A stretch of 64,000 nucleotides of DNA from Brevipalpus yothersi (GCA_003956705.1 QZCP01000568.1:1-64000), one strand, 5' to 3'. Positions 21,950 to 33,998 are shown, counted from the stretch's first letter. Numbers and translations are program-made. The notes: a model not told the origin generated them from the sequence alone.

Positions 21950-24946
21950 TCAAGAAGGAAAGAATTCAGCAGTTAGAACTCTTTCTGGAATACCGTTGAC
22001 AATATTTCGTTTCCCAAAAGTGTGTCCCTGAAAAGGGTCTAGAACATCACGCTTAGGATAGGTTCGTTCCATGAGCTTTTCATCTCCAGATTTTTTGGTT
22101 AATTCTTTAATGAATTGCCACGAATTCGTAGGACGCGAGTCTCTCGTTTGTTTACCTAAGGGAGGAAGGATATAAAATTTTTCCATGAAGTATTTTCTGT
22201 CAAAATTTTAGTATGAAATTGATTATGACTCCTCCTATTTGAACTATCCAATTTCTCTCCTCTAGAAGATCAAAATTGGCCAATAATGTGAACAAATTGG
22301 AATGCTAGAACACGATCCCATAAATTTCCTCTCATATTCACTGTCATCACCTTCTTATATTGGTTCTGTCTTACCTAAGACAATAATTTATCCTCTAGGC
22401 ATCATTTGTCTGTTTACTTTGGTTAAAAAAATTCATGCATCAGATAAGCTAAAACTCATTGTAATTAACCTACGCTCCTTATTACCTCATCGAAATAAAT
22501 ATCTAAAGGATCAAGGACTCCATAGATCATGAACTCTGTTTGATTCTATTGACATTTGATCTTCCTCCCTGCAGTAATAACTCTGGAGCTGTTCATTCCT
22601 CAGAATTACCTTAGTGTATTACAGAGAAAATTTTCGAAGAGAGAACTACAATATTCTGTAATATTCTCGATTGGATGAGAATTTATTTTCACAAACAGCA
22701 CTTGTTGTCGCGATTGATCCACCAACGCATTCAAAGTTCAACAGCATAATTTTAAAGGAAGAGCAGGATAGATTTTATCAACAAAATTCTAAGATTGAAC
22801 TGATGTTTTCTCGAGTGAAAAATGGAGAACCTGACCCTTAAAATCTGAATATTTCGACGAAAAAATATTCCTCTTACTTTGAAAAACATGGATAACTGTA
22901 TCAGAATTATTGATTCAAGGGTCACGTTGATCTCAAAATAAGTAAACATTGAGGTTCAATAAGATGTGAATAGAACTTGACGGATACACTTTGTGCTAGG
23001 TAAATTGAAATTTTCATCATTGATCATTCTTTTACATAGTTGCACATGTGTTCATTGAATAAGAAGGTTATGTTTGCTCTTCTATTCCTATGATAGAATG
23101 AATTCATGTTCTATGAATCGAGAGAATTTTCTCGCTTTCCTGAAGTGATCTCATATGAATTCAATTTTTGACACATCAAAGATCTTGGATTGGATTCATG
23201 AATGCAAAGTGAATCGAAAAATAATCTTAAGAATAGTATGCAATGTTCTAAGGTAAAATTAGATTGATCCCCGGAATGATAGACGAATTAGTAAATATTA
23301 AAGCATAGAAACCAGGAAGAACATCAGTAAAGCCGAAAAAATCTACCACAATTCTGTTTGATTATTACATTTTCTGAACTGAATGCGTTAATTTAACAGT
23401 TTCTAGAGCTCTAACATCCTCATTGTGACAGTTTCAGCCTTTTAAAGTTTAACGTTATTGCTTATTTGCATTTAAAATCTAGTCAATCAGATTGAAACTC
23501 AATTTTTGATTTGAACTACCAAAGATTTTCGAAGTTAAATACCCAATGGTTACTCGATTTGAGCTTATAAGCAAAAAAATAACTATTTTTGTCAAGTGTT
23601 ATTTAGAACTATCGACTTTGGACAACAATATCAATGAATAAACTTCTTTGTCCTCATCTCATTGCGTTTTCATCCTTAATATGGAACATATTCTTGATCA
23701 GCAGATGAATAAAAGCTCTTCATTGGTAGAAGTGTATTGAAAGGTAATGAACATTTTCAAAGATTTTATTCATTTTGAATAGATTCAAAACGATCGAAAC
23801 AAATCTGTTTGAGAATTTTTGAAAGTTATGACTTTTAAACACCGATTTCACGATTATTATTGAGTCAAAACTTATTGGCCTGATCTCAAAAAAGAACTAA
23901 AATTCATCGAATATTTTGAAATACTGATAAATTTTGTTAGAAGGCTTGTTTGTTCTAATTTACGCTCTTCGATATTTATGGCTACAACTAAATGACGCAA
24001 TACAAGGTAAAAGTTTTCAGAATGAAAGAAGAATGAGAAAGTGAAGAAATTTAGTAGAGAGAAGAGAAGGAAAAAATTGATCTAACTAATCGTAAAATGG
24101 AATTCTTTTTGTTTTTGAAACAAAAAAGCCCTCTAAACCATGCTAACATCGAATTTTCAAAGTTTAAAAGCAATTTGAGGCTTACATGGAGAGGAAATTC
24201 ATCAAATTGCATTCAGATTTCAGAAATCCATTATCCCAGGAATACATGTATCAGCCTTGAGAGAATTGAGAGTTTAGCCTTCAAATAACTCACACACATT
24301 TGAACTAGGAAGTGGCAAAAAAGTGAAATTTGAGATTTCAAAACTCTTTTGAGGAGTAAAAAATTGCTACAAAAGCTTATCAAGAAGCTTGTAATTGGTT
24401 TTCCTCTAATCCTTAATGGAACTGTGTTCTTAGCATGGAAAGTTTTGGGGTGCTCAAAAAAATCATTATCATCGACTTACTTTCACGATGTCCACAATTT
24501 TCGATATCACGAATTAAATCGCATACTTGACGGTCAACATCAAATGCCATTCCACTTGGACATCTCAATGTGATAAGTCCTATTGGCGAACATCGAACAA
24601 CTTCTCGACACTGTTTTTCATTCGGTAAACGAAAATATTCCATGTTGGACATCGATTTACACAATTCGGAAACACTTGGTCCACTCAGAGCTCTTGAATT
24701 GGTGTTTACTGGAAAAGATCCTGTAATACAAGATAGGTTGAGGATTACTTCGAGTAACTTCGACTTAATCAGTTATTAATTGAGGACCAAAAATCATTGG
24801 TTCAGAATTGAGAAGTTTCAAAGCCTCTTCATCTACATAAAAGACGAAGGTATCGATCACCGCCGATGAGGAGAGATAACCCGGAAATTTCTCAGAACTT
24901 TTTTTCAGAATTAGAACTCACCTAATATAATGAGAAAATAGATCAT
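21950..24946 (-). CDS. Small secreted chitin-binding (peritrophin-A) protein
   Basis: Model of three exons: 24946-24922 (MIYFLIIL, signal peptide start), 24720-24481, and a possible last exon 22155-21950, all phase 1, giving 156 aa. Exon 2 is a clear type-2 chitin-binding domain: six Cys spaced 16, 5, 9, 12 and 8 residues apart, with a CPSGMAFD core. Such domains bind chitin in cuticle or gut lining, outside the cell. Exon 2 is the firm part. Exon 1 is very short but gives a good leader in the right phase. Exon 3 joins in frame (H-R-E-S-K-Q-T) across a 2.3 kb intron and ends in a basic tail with two KR sites; it could belong to another gene, and further exons may lie in the intron. Confidence 0.6.
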
Positions 24947-25554
24947 CACAAATTTGAATGACAGATGCCAGAAGGAATCCATCGATTGGAATGTTATCAA
25001 GTTTCCAGTCACACACACCGAGATATTGGAAATTGTGTGAAGATAGGACAGATATATCTGAACTCGGGCTTAGATAGAACTTGGTTTTGAGATTTTGTCG
25101 AATAGTTTTATAAACTAGAAATAGAATCATTCTAGTGGGCGGAGTCGGTGGCCAATCAAGCAGTAGTTCGATGTACAGGAATTGGAAAAGTGTTTGATCA
25201 TGACAGTTTCTATCGTGTTCACGCACTTTCGATGTAGGAATATTCTTTCTCTCTCTCTCTTCCCTATTATATTCACCTCTATTACTTCCTGCCTCCGTAT
25301 TTTTCGGCTAATATTGAATGCCCGAGCCCTTTTTTTCATCTAGTATTTGAGTACAATCGATCCTTGAGGCTATAGGAGTCCTTCAGGTATCAATCTCTTG
25401 CACAATTTTTATTTTTTCCACACTTAATGCTAATTATAGATACAATATTATTAATCATAATTATACTTGACTCTATTTGTTTCTTCTCGAATGTTTTCTC
25501 AACGTTGAAGGAATTGACATTTTTTATTGAAACGATAGAGAGAGAAAGAGAGAA

Positions 25555-25637
<83 letters not shown>

Positions 25638-25928
25638 CCAGCATTTGATGTATCAAAAATCGAGGCACAAAAGCAGCCGGTCTCACTAAAGAGTGAGATG
25701 TGAAGAAAGTAGTGATACTAAATAGTTGGCTATACTAAATACTAGATAGTAGTAGTGTACATAGAAAGCTGTGTCCGCCATTTTATTGAATGTTTACATC
25801 ATGAATGATAATAATTCATCTGATGAAATGTTGATGAAAATTTATATTTCGAATAATATATAAGTGTCAACCGCTATGATTTTGTTGTTTATCATGTGTA
25901 TGTATAGATGATATTGTTGTGATCAATA
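24947..25928. other. Intergenic region with a (GA)n tract
   Basis: Between the chitin-binding gene (minus) and the activin receptor gene (plus). Holds GAAA-interrupted and then pure (GA)n at 25537-25634. The last 180 bp is probably 5' UTR or the end of an intron before the receptor exon. Confidence 0.4.
25563..25634. repeat. (GA)n microsatellite, 72 bp
   Basis: Pure GA after a GAAA-interrupted lead-in that starts near 25537. Confidence 0.97.
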
Positions 25929-25994
25929 TTGGTGGGAATCGCAATCAATAGAGGAGAAGAAGAAAGAGAGAGAGAAAGACAAGTGTTAAGAAAA

Positions 25995-27539
25995 ATGTAC
26001 GTTCCATCTGGAACACCAAATTCGGAGCTTCGTTGTGTAGTGTATAATGAGTCTTGTGTTGATTCAGAGTCGGCATGTCCACTTCGAAAAACATGTCCCA
26101 AAAATTCTGACAGCAAAGAACATTCATGTTTTACGGTGTGGACAAATTCAAGCAATCAAATAGTGGTCAAGCTGCAGGGTTGCTTTGATAATAGTAATGA
26201 GTGTCTTGATAAGCATCAGTGTATTGGACAGCGAACAAAAGCCAATCAATCATTATATTTTTGCTGCTGTTCTGAAAGCTTTTGTAATGCTAATTATACA
26301 TACCTACCTCCCGAAGATGGTACATCAACACTACCATCGACCGATACTGGTGATTTAAATACAAGATCTCTGCTAATCGGAGCATATATTATGGTTCCTA
26401 CTCTCATATTTTTAATTGTCGCATTTCTTTTAAAATGGATACATTATCGAAAAAAGGCTCCATCATATCGTAACGGTCATCCACTTATAAATCAAAATGG
26501 TGATTCGGATGAACATGAATCGTTTAATAAAAGCTTAATCCATTTGGACACAAAAGTGCAACCAAGATCATATGAACTTTTGGAACTTAAATCAAGAGGC
26601 CGATTTGGCACCGTGTGGAAAGCCCGGGTTATTTGTGACAATAATATTATATCTGATGACAGTGTTGAAAAAATTGTTGCCGTTAAAAAATTTGCCTCCA
26701 ATGAAAGTGGATCCTGGCTCAATGAGAAGCAAGTGTTCACTTTACCTCAGCTTCAACATGAAAACATTTTACCATACATTGGATGTGAAGAGAAGCTGAG
26801 CACATCATCCATTTGTCATCCACCATTTCCAGAATATTGGATAATCACCGAATACCATGAGCTTGGATCACTTGGTGATTATTTAAAGACAAATACTCTT
26901 AAATTTGACCAATTGCTCAAAATAGCAGAGGGAATAGCTCGCGGCCTGACTCACTTACATGAAGAGCTACCTGCTAATAAGGGTTTGAAGCGCAAACCAC
27001 CAATTGCTCATCGAGATTTCAAGCCTCGAAACGTCCTTCTTCGTTCTGATCTCACACCGCGTATTGCGGATTTTGGCCTTTCACTAATTTTTGAAAATGA
27101 TCAGGTGTTGAGAAAACTTGGTCAAGTTGGAACTTGTCGGTACATGGCACCGGAAGTTCTCGAGGGTGCCATAAGTTTCTCTTGCGATTCACTTAAGCGT
27201 ATTGATATGTACGCTTGTGGCTTGGTACTTTGGGAGATGCTCTCGCGTTGTACTGGAGAAGATGGTGATATTGAGCCGCAAAATTATTTACAAGCTTTTG
27301 AAGAGGAGGTTGGTCAAAATCCATCCTATGAAGACATGCAAGAAATCACTTGTCAACAAAAGAAAAGACCCATCATAAGAAAAGAATGGTTAAAAGGTCA
27401 ACGCATGAAAATGATATGTGACACTGTTGAAGAGTGTTGGGATCAAGATGCCGAGGCAAGACCATCAGCTTCTTGTATAATGGAGAGAGTTTCCAACATT
27501 CGTCGTACCCCTGATTTTCCCATGATCATGGGCTCATGA
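25995..27539 (+). CDS. Activin receptor type II (Punt-like) serine/threonine kinase
   Basis: 514 aa from the ATG at 25995. Binds activin/BMP-type ligands at the cell surface and phosphorylates type I receptors, which then signal through Smads. Seen: Cys-rich ectodomain of about 105 residues ending CCCSESFCN, a transmembrane helix about 125-145, then a kinase with GRFGTVWKA, the ATP-binding Lys in VAVKKF, HRDFKPRNVLL, ADFGLSL, GTCRYMAPEVLEG and the family-typical EEVGQNPSYEDMQE. No signal peptide precedes the ectodomain. The frame extends up to 25929 through GA-rich codons that look like 5' UTR, so a leader exon probably lies further upstream. A possible poly(A) signal is at 28248-28253. Confidence 0.9.
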   Translation: MYVPSGTPNSELRCVVYNESCVDSESACPLRKTCPKNSDSKEHSCFTVWTNSSNQIVVKLQGCFDNSNECLDKHQCIGQRTKANQSLYFCCCSESFCNANYTYLPPEDGTSTLPSTDTGDLNTRSLLIGAYIMVPTLIFLIVAFLLKWIHYRKKAPSYRNGHPLINQNGDSDEHESFNKSLIHLDTKVQPRSYELLELKSRGRFGTVWKARVICDNNIISDDSVEKIVAVKKFASNESGSWLNEKQVFTLPQLQHENILPYIGCEEKLSTSSICHPPFPEYWIITEYHELGSLGDYLKTNTLKFDQLLKIAEGIARGLTHLHEELPANKGLKRKPPIAHRDFKPRNVLLRSDLTPRIADFGLSLIFENDQVLRKLGQVGTCRYMAPEVLEGAISFSCDSLKRIDMYACGLVLWEMLSRCTGEDGDIEPQNYLQAFEEEVGQNPSYEDMQEITCQQKKRPIIRKEWLKGQRMKMICDTVEECWDQDAEARPSASCIMERVSNIRRTPDFPMIMGS

Positions 27540-28725
27540 AAAACTTAATTTTTTGCATCAATTGAAAGAAATATAGTTGAGAGTTATCTTTGTGAATCAG
27601 TTCCAAGGCTCACTCAGGAATGCATTTAAATTCATTTCAATCTATACCAACTTCATTCATCTTCCCATTCTTCCGAGGAGCCTAGAAATCCTATTTGTTT
27701 TACTTTTCAATGAGCAAATCGGTGTCTTGAACTCAGTTTTCTTCTGGACGTCATGATTTTCGTGGAAAAAAAGATCATCCCGTTACTTCAATCTTGCAAC
27801 TGTTTTTATACCCTATTTGCTAAATTTTTGTTCCGTTGTCGTAGCCCACCTTATCATCTTCTTCGTAGTGAATATATTTCTTCAGTTTCGAATGTTTTAA
27901 CTGTTTCGCAACATTTTCTTCTCTCCTATTTGTCCATGCTCACATCAATATTTTATTGCATCATTGTATTTTCTCTTTTTTTGGTGGTTTTTGTTTAAAT
28001 GTGTTCAGCTGGAATATTTCAGGTACTCAGTTATTCGACACTTTCTTTTAAGTATAAAAGGGGTACATATAACCATTATTGTATTCTTTTGACCACTGTA
28101 AATGAGAATATTCAAACAAAAAAATTAACTACTACCACTACAACAATCCTACTTGAGTGGATTTAAAAATGTAGGTTTTTTCGGTTGTTTTCTATTTGAA
28201 CACGTTCATAATGAATGAAAGTCACAATAATGATAATAATTGACGTAAATAAAGTGCTCATAAGAGCTCAGGAAAGCTACTCATATTTGGGTGTCCATTG
28301 AAATTCTTTCCCATCATCCAGCATCCAGTAATATTCAAGAAAATTCACTCATCACAAGCCAAATCATACATAAAATTAATCAATCGATAAGATTTCGCGG
28401 TCCAAAGATTGTATCTATTGAAGAAGAAAATTATGAGAAAGACACCCATACTGTTTCAGTTGTACCCCTCATTTGGTGATATAGTATGACCATCAGGTCA
28501 GCAGAATTTCAATATCAATATCTTTTTCATCTTCACACCCGAAGCCAGTTTTAAAGTTTAAAATGTTTGGAATAACCAGCAAAGCAAGTGAAACAAGACG
28601 AAGAAAAAGAGACCCGAAATAGGATCATCATCATCGTATACAAGCTATCAATACACAGAATCAAGTATAGAAGGTATGGCCCTCCGGGCAATCGAATGGG
28701 CCGTGAGAGTTCGGCCAAACAGCTT

Positions 28726-28730
<5 letters not shown>

Positions 28731-28787
<57 letters not shown>
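28731..28787. repeat. (CT)n microsatellite, 57 bp
   Basis: Uninterrupted CT repeat seen directly. Confidence 0.98.
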
Positions 28788-28792
<5 letters not shown>

Positions 28793-29662
28793 ATCCACGC
28801 TCATCGACTTTTCCAGGTAAGGGCCTGATGCCGATGAAACTCAAAACACACATATCATCGAGCCAACCAGCCAGCCAGACCTGTAAGCAAATCGCCTAAA
28901 TTGGATCTTCAAGCACTTAGTGCTGGACCCACAAGCATTCCAAAATCAGTGAGTGAGGCTCAATCACCATCATTATTATTCTATGCCATGAAATATCTTG
29001 TTCAACGATTCATTTTTCTTCTCGATGATCCTCTCCTCTTTCTTTCTCTCTTTCTCTCTCTTCCAGTTCTTTCAAGTCCTGGACACACACACACATACTC
29101 ACTTGTTTCATCGGTCACCTTGTCTACCATGAATAATCATATGTACGCTGATGGTAATACATGAGAGGAGGATTCATTATCTTTGATGAATTAGGTTTTC
29201 TGAGTAAAATCATGAGGATTATGAGACCGATCTCTTGTGGAAATCATTTCCATATCGCATGAGCTAAGAAGGTTGAGGTAGAAAATGTTAGCAAAACCCA
29301 TCACAAAGTTGGCCCATTAAGACTGTGGCATCATATACGCTGAGTAGTAGAACAAATTTAAACTCATGTAATTTTATGTCTCATGATTCATTTCAAGTCA
29401 ATTCAAGTCTCATTTTTTGGTTTATTCTCTTGTGCACTCTTTAAATCATAAGATACGTTCCATTCAAATATTCCATACACACACAAGGATTTTGGTCCGT
29501 TAACGTCATTTTGATTGGTGAGCATTTAGTTATGCGTAATTTAGAAAGTTTTCTTTTTATGGCCAACAATATTGTCTCAATGATAGTAATTCTGAATGTC
29601 CATTATATTCCGGAAATAGAAAGAGCATTGAAACAACAGCAACTATACAACCATGAAGAGAA

Positions 29663-29669
<7 letters not shown>

Positions 29670-29710
<41 letters not shown>
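29670..29710. repeat. (GA)n microsatellite, 41 bp
   Basis: Uninterrupted repeat following a GAAA-interrupted start. Confidence 0.96.
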
Positions 29711-29713
<3 letters not shown>

Positions 29714-30607
29714 AAAGTACTGAATGGGCAAATTGTTGGAAAAGAAGGTGAACAAGAATAAAGATGAGAAGATGATGACGATGATGAGTTGGACGAAATT
29801 TGATTGAGGATTTTGGTTTCGAAGAGGCTAGAGGCTACTTCAATACATGTGCCCGCTCTTGTGCTCATTTCTATTAAGACCCTTGAATTTTTAGTCAATC
29901 ATGAACCATCGACTTGAAAGCACACATAACTGACACTATTTGGCTAACATTCCTCTCTTTCTCTTCTCGAGAGACTTCAAAAAATTTCGGACAACAGTTA
30001 AAATAGTGAATTAAAATGAATAAGAGAGAGAGAAAGAGAGGAATCAAGTTGATTTAAGCTTTCCTACAGTCAATTGGATAGAGGGAAAAGGATGATCCTC
30101 GATCAAAGTTCGATTAGAGGATTCATTCGGATTAACCTTATAGTCCACACACACATATATATACACACACTGATCGAATACTCCTGGTAACTGGTTAAAA
30201 TTGTATGTTTGAAAAATGATTTGCTTGAATCGAAATCTTCATCTTCATCTCTCTCCTCTTTTTACGTCTCTCTTTCGCTTACTTACTCAACTCAATTGAA
30301 AGATCGTCAGCATGAAGTCATCCATCACACATCATCGACCAGCTACAGCCTTTTGTGATGGACATGATTCTGACCTGCTAGAATGATTGGAAAAAGAGGA
30401 GAGAAAAAGTTTTCATCTTCATGAAATTCGGATTTCATCACTCTTCTTCTTCCTCCGTATTTGGCAATCTATCCAACCATCCATCCTATTCGCATATCAC
30501 TTGTTTCGTCCACATGGCCGACTCGATTAGTCTGGATGATACTTTGGAAATATTTTGTTCCCGAACAAAGCGATAATTTAGCCTCATAAATAGCGATAAC
30601 TTTTTCA

Positions 30608-30610
<3 letters not shown>

Positions 30611-30671
<61 letters not shown>
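30611..30671. repeat. (CT)n microsatellite, 61 bp
   Basis: Uninterrupted repeat about 0.6 kb left of the Tc1 element. Confidence 0.98.
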
Positions 30672-30672
<1 letters not shown>

Positions 30673-31257
30673 CTTCGAATACAACCGGCCATGATGGCCA
30701 ATCGAGGTATTCGCGTTTTTTTTCACTCACATGCAACAGCCTTTTAACAAGTGCCACTCTCTCGTGACCACACGAATGATGATTGATTTGATCGACTTGA
30801 ATTAGTTCACTGTTTAAAGCTTTTTAAAAGAGTTAATCCAATCGATCGTTTACTTTATCTTTCTCTCTCTCTCTCTCTCTCTCTTTCATTCATAATAATA
30901 ACTTGAGTGAGTGAAAGAGAGAGAAACTTTTTGCACCCAAAAAAGATGATCTCGATTGAGGTCAAGAGCAATCCCTAGAATGCAATGAATTTTTGGTAAT
31001 TATATTATGCAGTAGCCCTTTTTTCGATAACATGAAAATCTGGTTTTATTTTATTTTTCATTTCTCGCTTTTTTCTCTTTCTCTTTTTTTTCTTACTTCT
31101 CAATCTCTTTTCATCGTTATTATTTCGCTGATGTATTTTGTTCAACAAAATGTAGCTAAAACGATAAGAGAGAGATCAATTTTCAGAGCAATTATATTGG
31201 AATGCAATCAAGTATTGCAAAAAAAAGATAATAAATTCAATGAAGAAAAAATATATA

Positions 31258-31413
31258 CAGCCGTTTACAGTGAGATTGACATAAACATACTCACTCGAAA
31301 GATAAGAACTATCATGAGCTCACTGAAAACTGGTCGAACATGAAATCTATGGAAAATGAGAATGGATACAGAGAAAAACAAGATCAGATCAATTCAAATC
31401 AGATCCCTCATTG
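31258..31413. repeat. Left terminal inverted repeat of the Tc1 element
   Basis: Outer 86 bp (31258-31343) pair with 32836-32921 with one mismatch. The inner part, to about 31413, pairs imperfectly with the segment starting near 32758. Confidence 0.9.
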
Positions 31414-31420
31414 ATCACCA

Positions 31421-31456
<36 letters not shown>

Positions 31457-31480
31457 AGAGAGAGAATTTTATTCAATGAA

Positions 31481-32535
31481 CTAGTATCGAGTTTGCGATC
31501 CATTATTATTTAAGCAAAGTCGAAGACGATTCTCCATCGAATCATACAAATTAGTTAATAACTGAAAATCTTGACCAACAGTGAACCATATTGTTTGAAT
31601 TTGATCAAAAAGTTCATCAGCACTATTAGCCTTTGGAAAAAACTTGAGATCATATTTAATTATTCCCCATACATTTTCAATTGGGTTGAGATCAGGAGAA
31701 TAGGCTGAATGGTCTAAAAATTCACACCTCATATTCAAATGCATCCATTCTGTTGTCACGCGAGATGTGTGTATTGGACAATTATCTTGGACGAAAAAAA
31801 AATCATCATGAGGGAATCTTAAACGCAAAAATGGAAGATATGAACCCAAAACTTCACAATACTGGAAAGAATTCATTCTCCCATAAATTCTAATCAACGG
31901 ACCCAATCCATATCTAGTCAGCATACCAAAGACCGATACAGAAATTCTACCTGAAAAATCAATGAAATTGACGTATTGATCATCAAAACGACAACCTCGA
32001 GGTCTTATAACCCTTTTTGGCCCAAGTTTAGAGGTGCAAAAATGACTTCCATCTACGAAAACGACTCTATCCCAAGATTGAAAACTGAGCATCATTTGTG
32101 AATATCTGATTCGATTTGCTTTTCTCTGCTCTGTTAGCATAGTTTTTTTAGCTGCAATTCTTGAGCGCAAACCATTCTTCATTGAGCGTCTGCGGACTGT
32201 TTGATAGCCGATCCCGAGCTCGTCAGAGATGTCTTGATAACTTATTCCTGGATTTTCAATTGCCATCAGAACAATTCTAAGATCTTCATCTTGATCAGTA
32301 CTTGCACTAGCACCACAATTATTATACCGCGTTTCTACGCTACCAAATTCAGTCCATCTTTGAGAATGAAAAAAAGTTAGAAAAAGTTTAGAATCGAACC
32401 GAAAACAAACCTCTTCAGCCAGCGTGCAACAGTTGATAGACTGATATTAAGTGCTTCAGCAATTTCAATCTGAGTAAACCCTGATAATTTCAGGAGAAGA
32501 ATCTGAACTCTTGAATTTAGTTCAATTGGAAACAT
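31481..32535 (-). CDS. Tc1-like transposase, two exons
   Basis: Exons 32535-32411 and 32357-31481 give 333 aa, the usual transposase length. The 53 bp intron (gtttgt...ctcaaag) joins LKR to WTEFG. The N-terminal helix-turn-helix (LSGFTQIEIAEALNISLSTV) is followed by a second DNA-binding unit (YQDISDELGIGYQTVRRR) and the catalytic core: Asp in VVFVDGSHF, Asp in FVQDNCPIH, Glu in SPDLNPIENVW. By my count 35 residues separate the second Asp and the Glu, so a DD35E type. All catalytic residues are present and no stop interrupts the frame. AATAAA follows 8 bp after the stop (31468-31473). Confidence 0.9.
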
Positions 32536-32757
32536 TACTGAAAAATAAGAAAAATGAATTTTAGATAGCCTTTCTCTCTCTCTGTCCCACTCTTTCTCTT
32601 TCATTTGACATTTAAACTGACGATATACAAACTTACTCGAATCAGAATGATGGAATTTTTGGTCAGAAAAATTTGAAAACATGCAAAAATTAACACAAAA
32701 AAGATTCCAATTTGAATGATGATCAATTAAGTAAGCCAAATGGACATCAATGTAAAC

Positions 32758-32921
32758 AATGATGGATCTGATCTGATCTGATTTGAATTGATCTGATCTC
32801 ATTTTTTCCATATCCATTCTCTTTCTAAATTGTCATCATGTTCGACCAGTTTTCAGTGAGCTCATGATAGTTCTTATCTTTCGAGTGAGTATGCTTATGT
32901 CAATCTCACTGTAAACGGCTG
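32758..32921. repeat. Right terminal inverted repeat of the Tc1 element
   Basis: Reverse complement of the left end; ends in ...GTAAACGGCTG next to TA. Confidence 0.9.
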
Positions 32922-32932
32922 TACAAGGCTGG

Positions 32933-32935
<3 letters not shown>

Positions 32936-32981
<46 letters not shown>
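32936..32981. repeat. (CT)n microsatellite, 46 bp
   Basis: Begins 14 bp outside the right end of the Tc1 element. Confidence 0.97.
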
Positions 32982-32984
<3 letters not shown>

Positions 32985-33935
32985 GTCTTTCTCACTTTTG
33001 TATCACAATAATTGACAGACTATCTGAATGGAAAAAATATCAGATCTTATTGAAGGGTGAATTTTCGATGGATATTGAATTTTTCTTCATCCTCAAATAG
33101 ATACACAATTAGCTTGTTGGATAATTTTTTTGATCGTCAATATCTGAGCATGAATATTTTAACTTGACGCTCAGCGCTGATCCCAGTCTTGATTGGCCAA
33201 AATGCATGTACCTGTTGAATGGATGGAAAATTTTTCACGGATCAATGTTGACAGATTAGCAACTAATTAGCTGTTGAGCCACAACATTTGAGCCTCAAAC
33301 ATGACTGGGATATCACAACATCACACCCACAAAACAGCCGGACATCGTAAAAAGTTCTTTTCTCTCCTCTCAGCATCTTTACATGCTTTTTTAGATGGTC
33401 TATTTGCACATTGTTAGATAATATATTTGCTTGTCCGGATGAGTGAACTCGAAAAATTATGATTAACTGTATTATAAATAGTTTTATTTTCGATATTCGA
33501 TTTTTTTCTATCTCCTTCCCTCTACTTCGAGAACTCTTAATCTTTTGCACCCAGTAAACAGATTTATCATCATTTACTGAAAACATCTCATTTTGTCTCT
33601 TTTTTCTCCATCTCTCTCTCTCTCTTTCATCATCTTGTATCATTTTATTCTCTCTCTCTCTCTCTTAAAATTTGTTGCTTTTATGCTTCACTCTTCCTTC
33701 TGTCTTAAATATTTCGGCCACTGGGACAGCATCAACTTGAAGAAATTTTTCTTCTTCATTCCCATCGCTTTCCCTCGAACTTGTTAATCTTTCCTCTCTT
33801 TCAGCTATAATAATCGTGAGCTGTTGATTATGATTATCCACTCGCTCAGATGAAAAAGAAGAAGAAGAAGATAAATAACGCTGATTTGATCGTCTTTCTC
33901 TCAGATGAAGAAGAAAGTAATCAACAATCAATAGC

Positions 33936-33936
<1 letters not shown>

Positions 33937-33998
<62 letters not shown>

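Larger units (their letters stand above)
27540..31255. other. Gene-poor region rich in (GA)n/(CT)n
   Basis: 3' UTR of the receptor gene, then about 3 kb with pure tracts at 28731-28787 (CT), 29670-29710 (GA) and 30611-30671 (CT), and shorter ones near 29034-29060 and 30858-30884. Frames across the tracts read as Glu-Arg or Ser-Leu runs and are artefacts. I found no supported exon. Confidence 0.5.
31258..32921 (-). mobile_element. Tc1/mariner-type DNA transposon, apparently complete
   Basis: 1,664 bp bounded by inverted repeats that start CAGCCGTTTAC and flanked by TA on both sides (31256-31257 and 32922-32923), the target-site duplication expected for this superfamily. The outer 86 bp of the two ends differ at one base by my reading (31286 region, ACATAAACAT against ACATAAGCAT). 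Weaker similarity continues inward to about 31413 and 32758, including AGATC repeats. The interior holds one intact transposase gene on the minus strand. A (GA)n stretch (31419-31464) sits between the left repeat and the transposase stop. Confidence 0.93.

Noticed and set aside
21950..22155. Calling this exon a SIFamide gene
   Set aside because: SIFamide lies directly after the signal peptide in its precursor, and only about half the motif positions match; kept as a finding instead.
22302..22532. 76-residue plus-strand frame
   Set aside because: No ATG context, homology or splice partners; lies in the presumed intron of the chitin-binding gene.
24774..24895. Protein-like minus-strand stretch (FPGYLSSSAVIDTFVFYVDEE) before a stop
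   Set aside because: It lies inside the first intron of the chitin-binding model, and joining it to the upstream exon gives a stop; no homology seen.
24918..25226. 102-residue minus-strand frame
   Set aside because: Hydrophobic and without motifs; only its end, in another frame, is useful as the signal-peptide exon.
30993..31343. 116-residue plus-strand frame ending in the Tc1 left repeat
   Set aside because: Its last third is the inverted repeat itself; the rest is AT-rich spacer.
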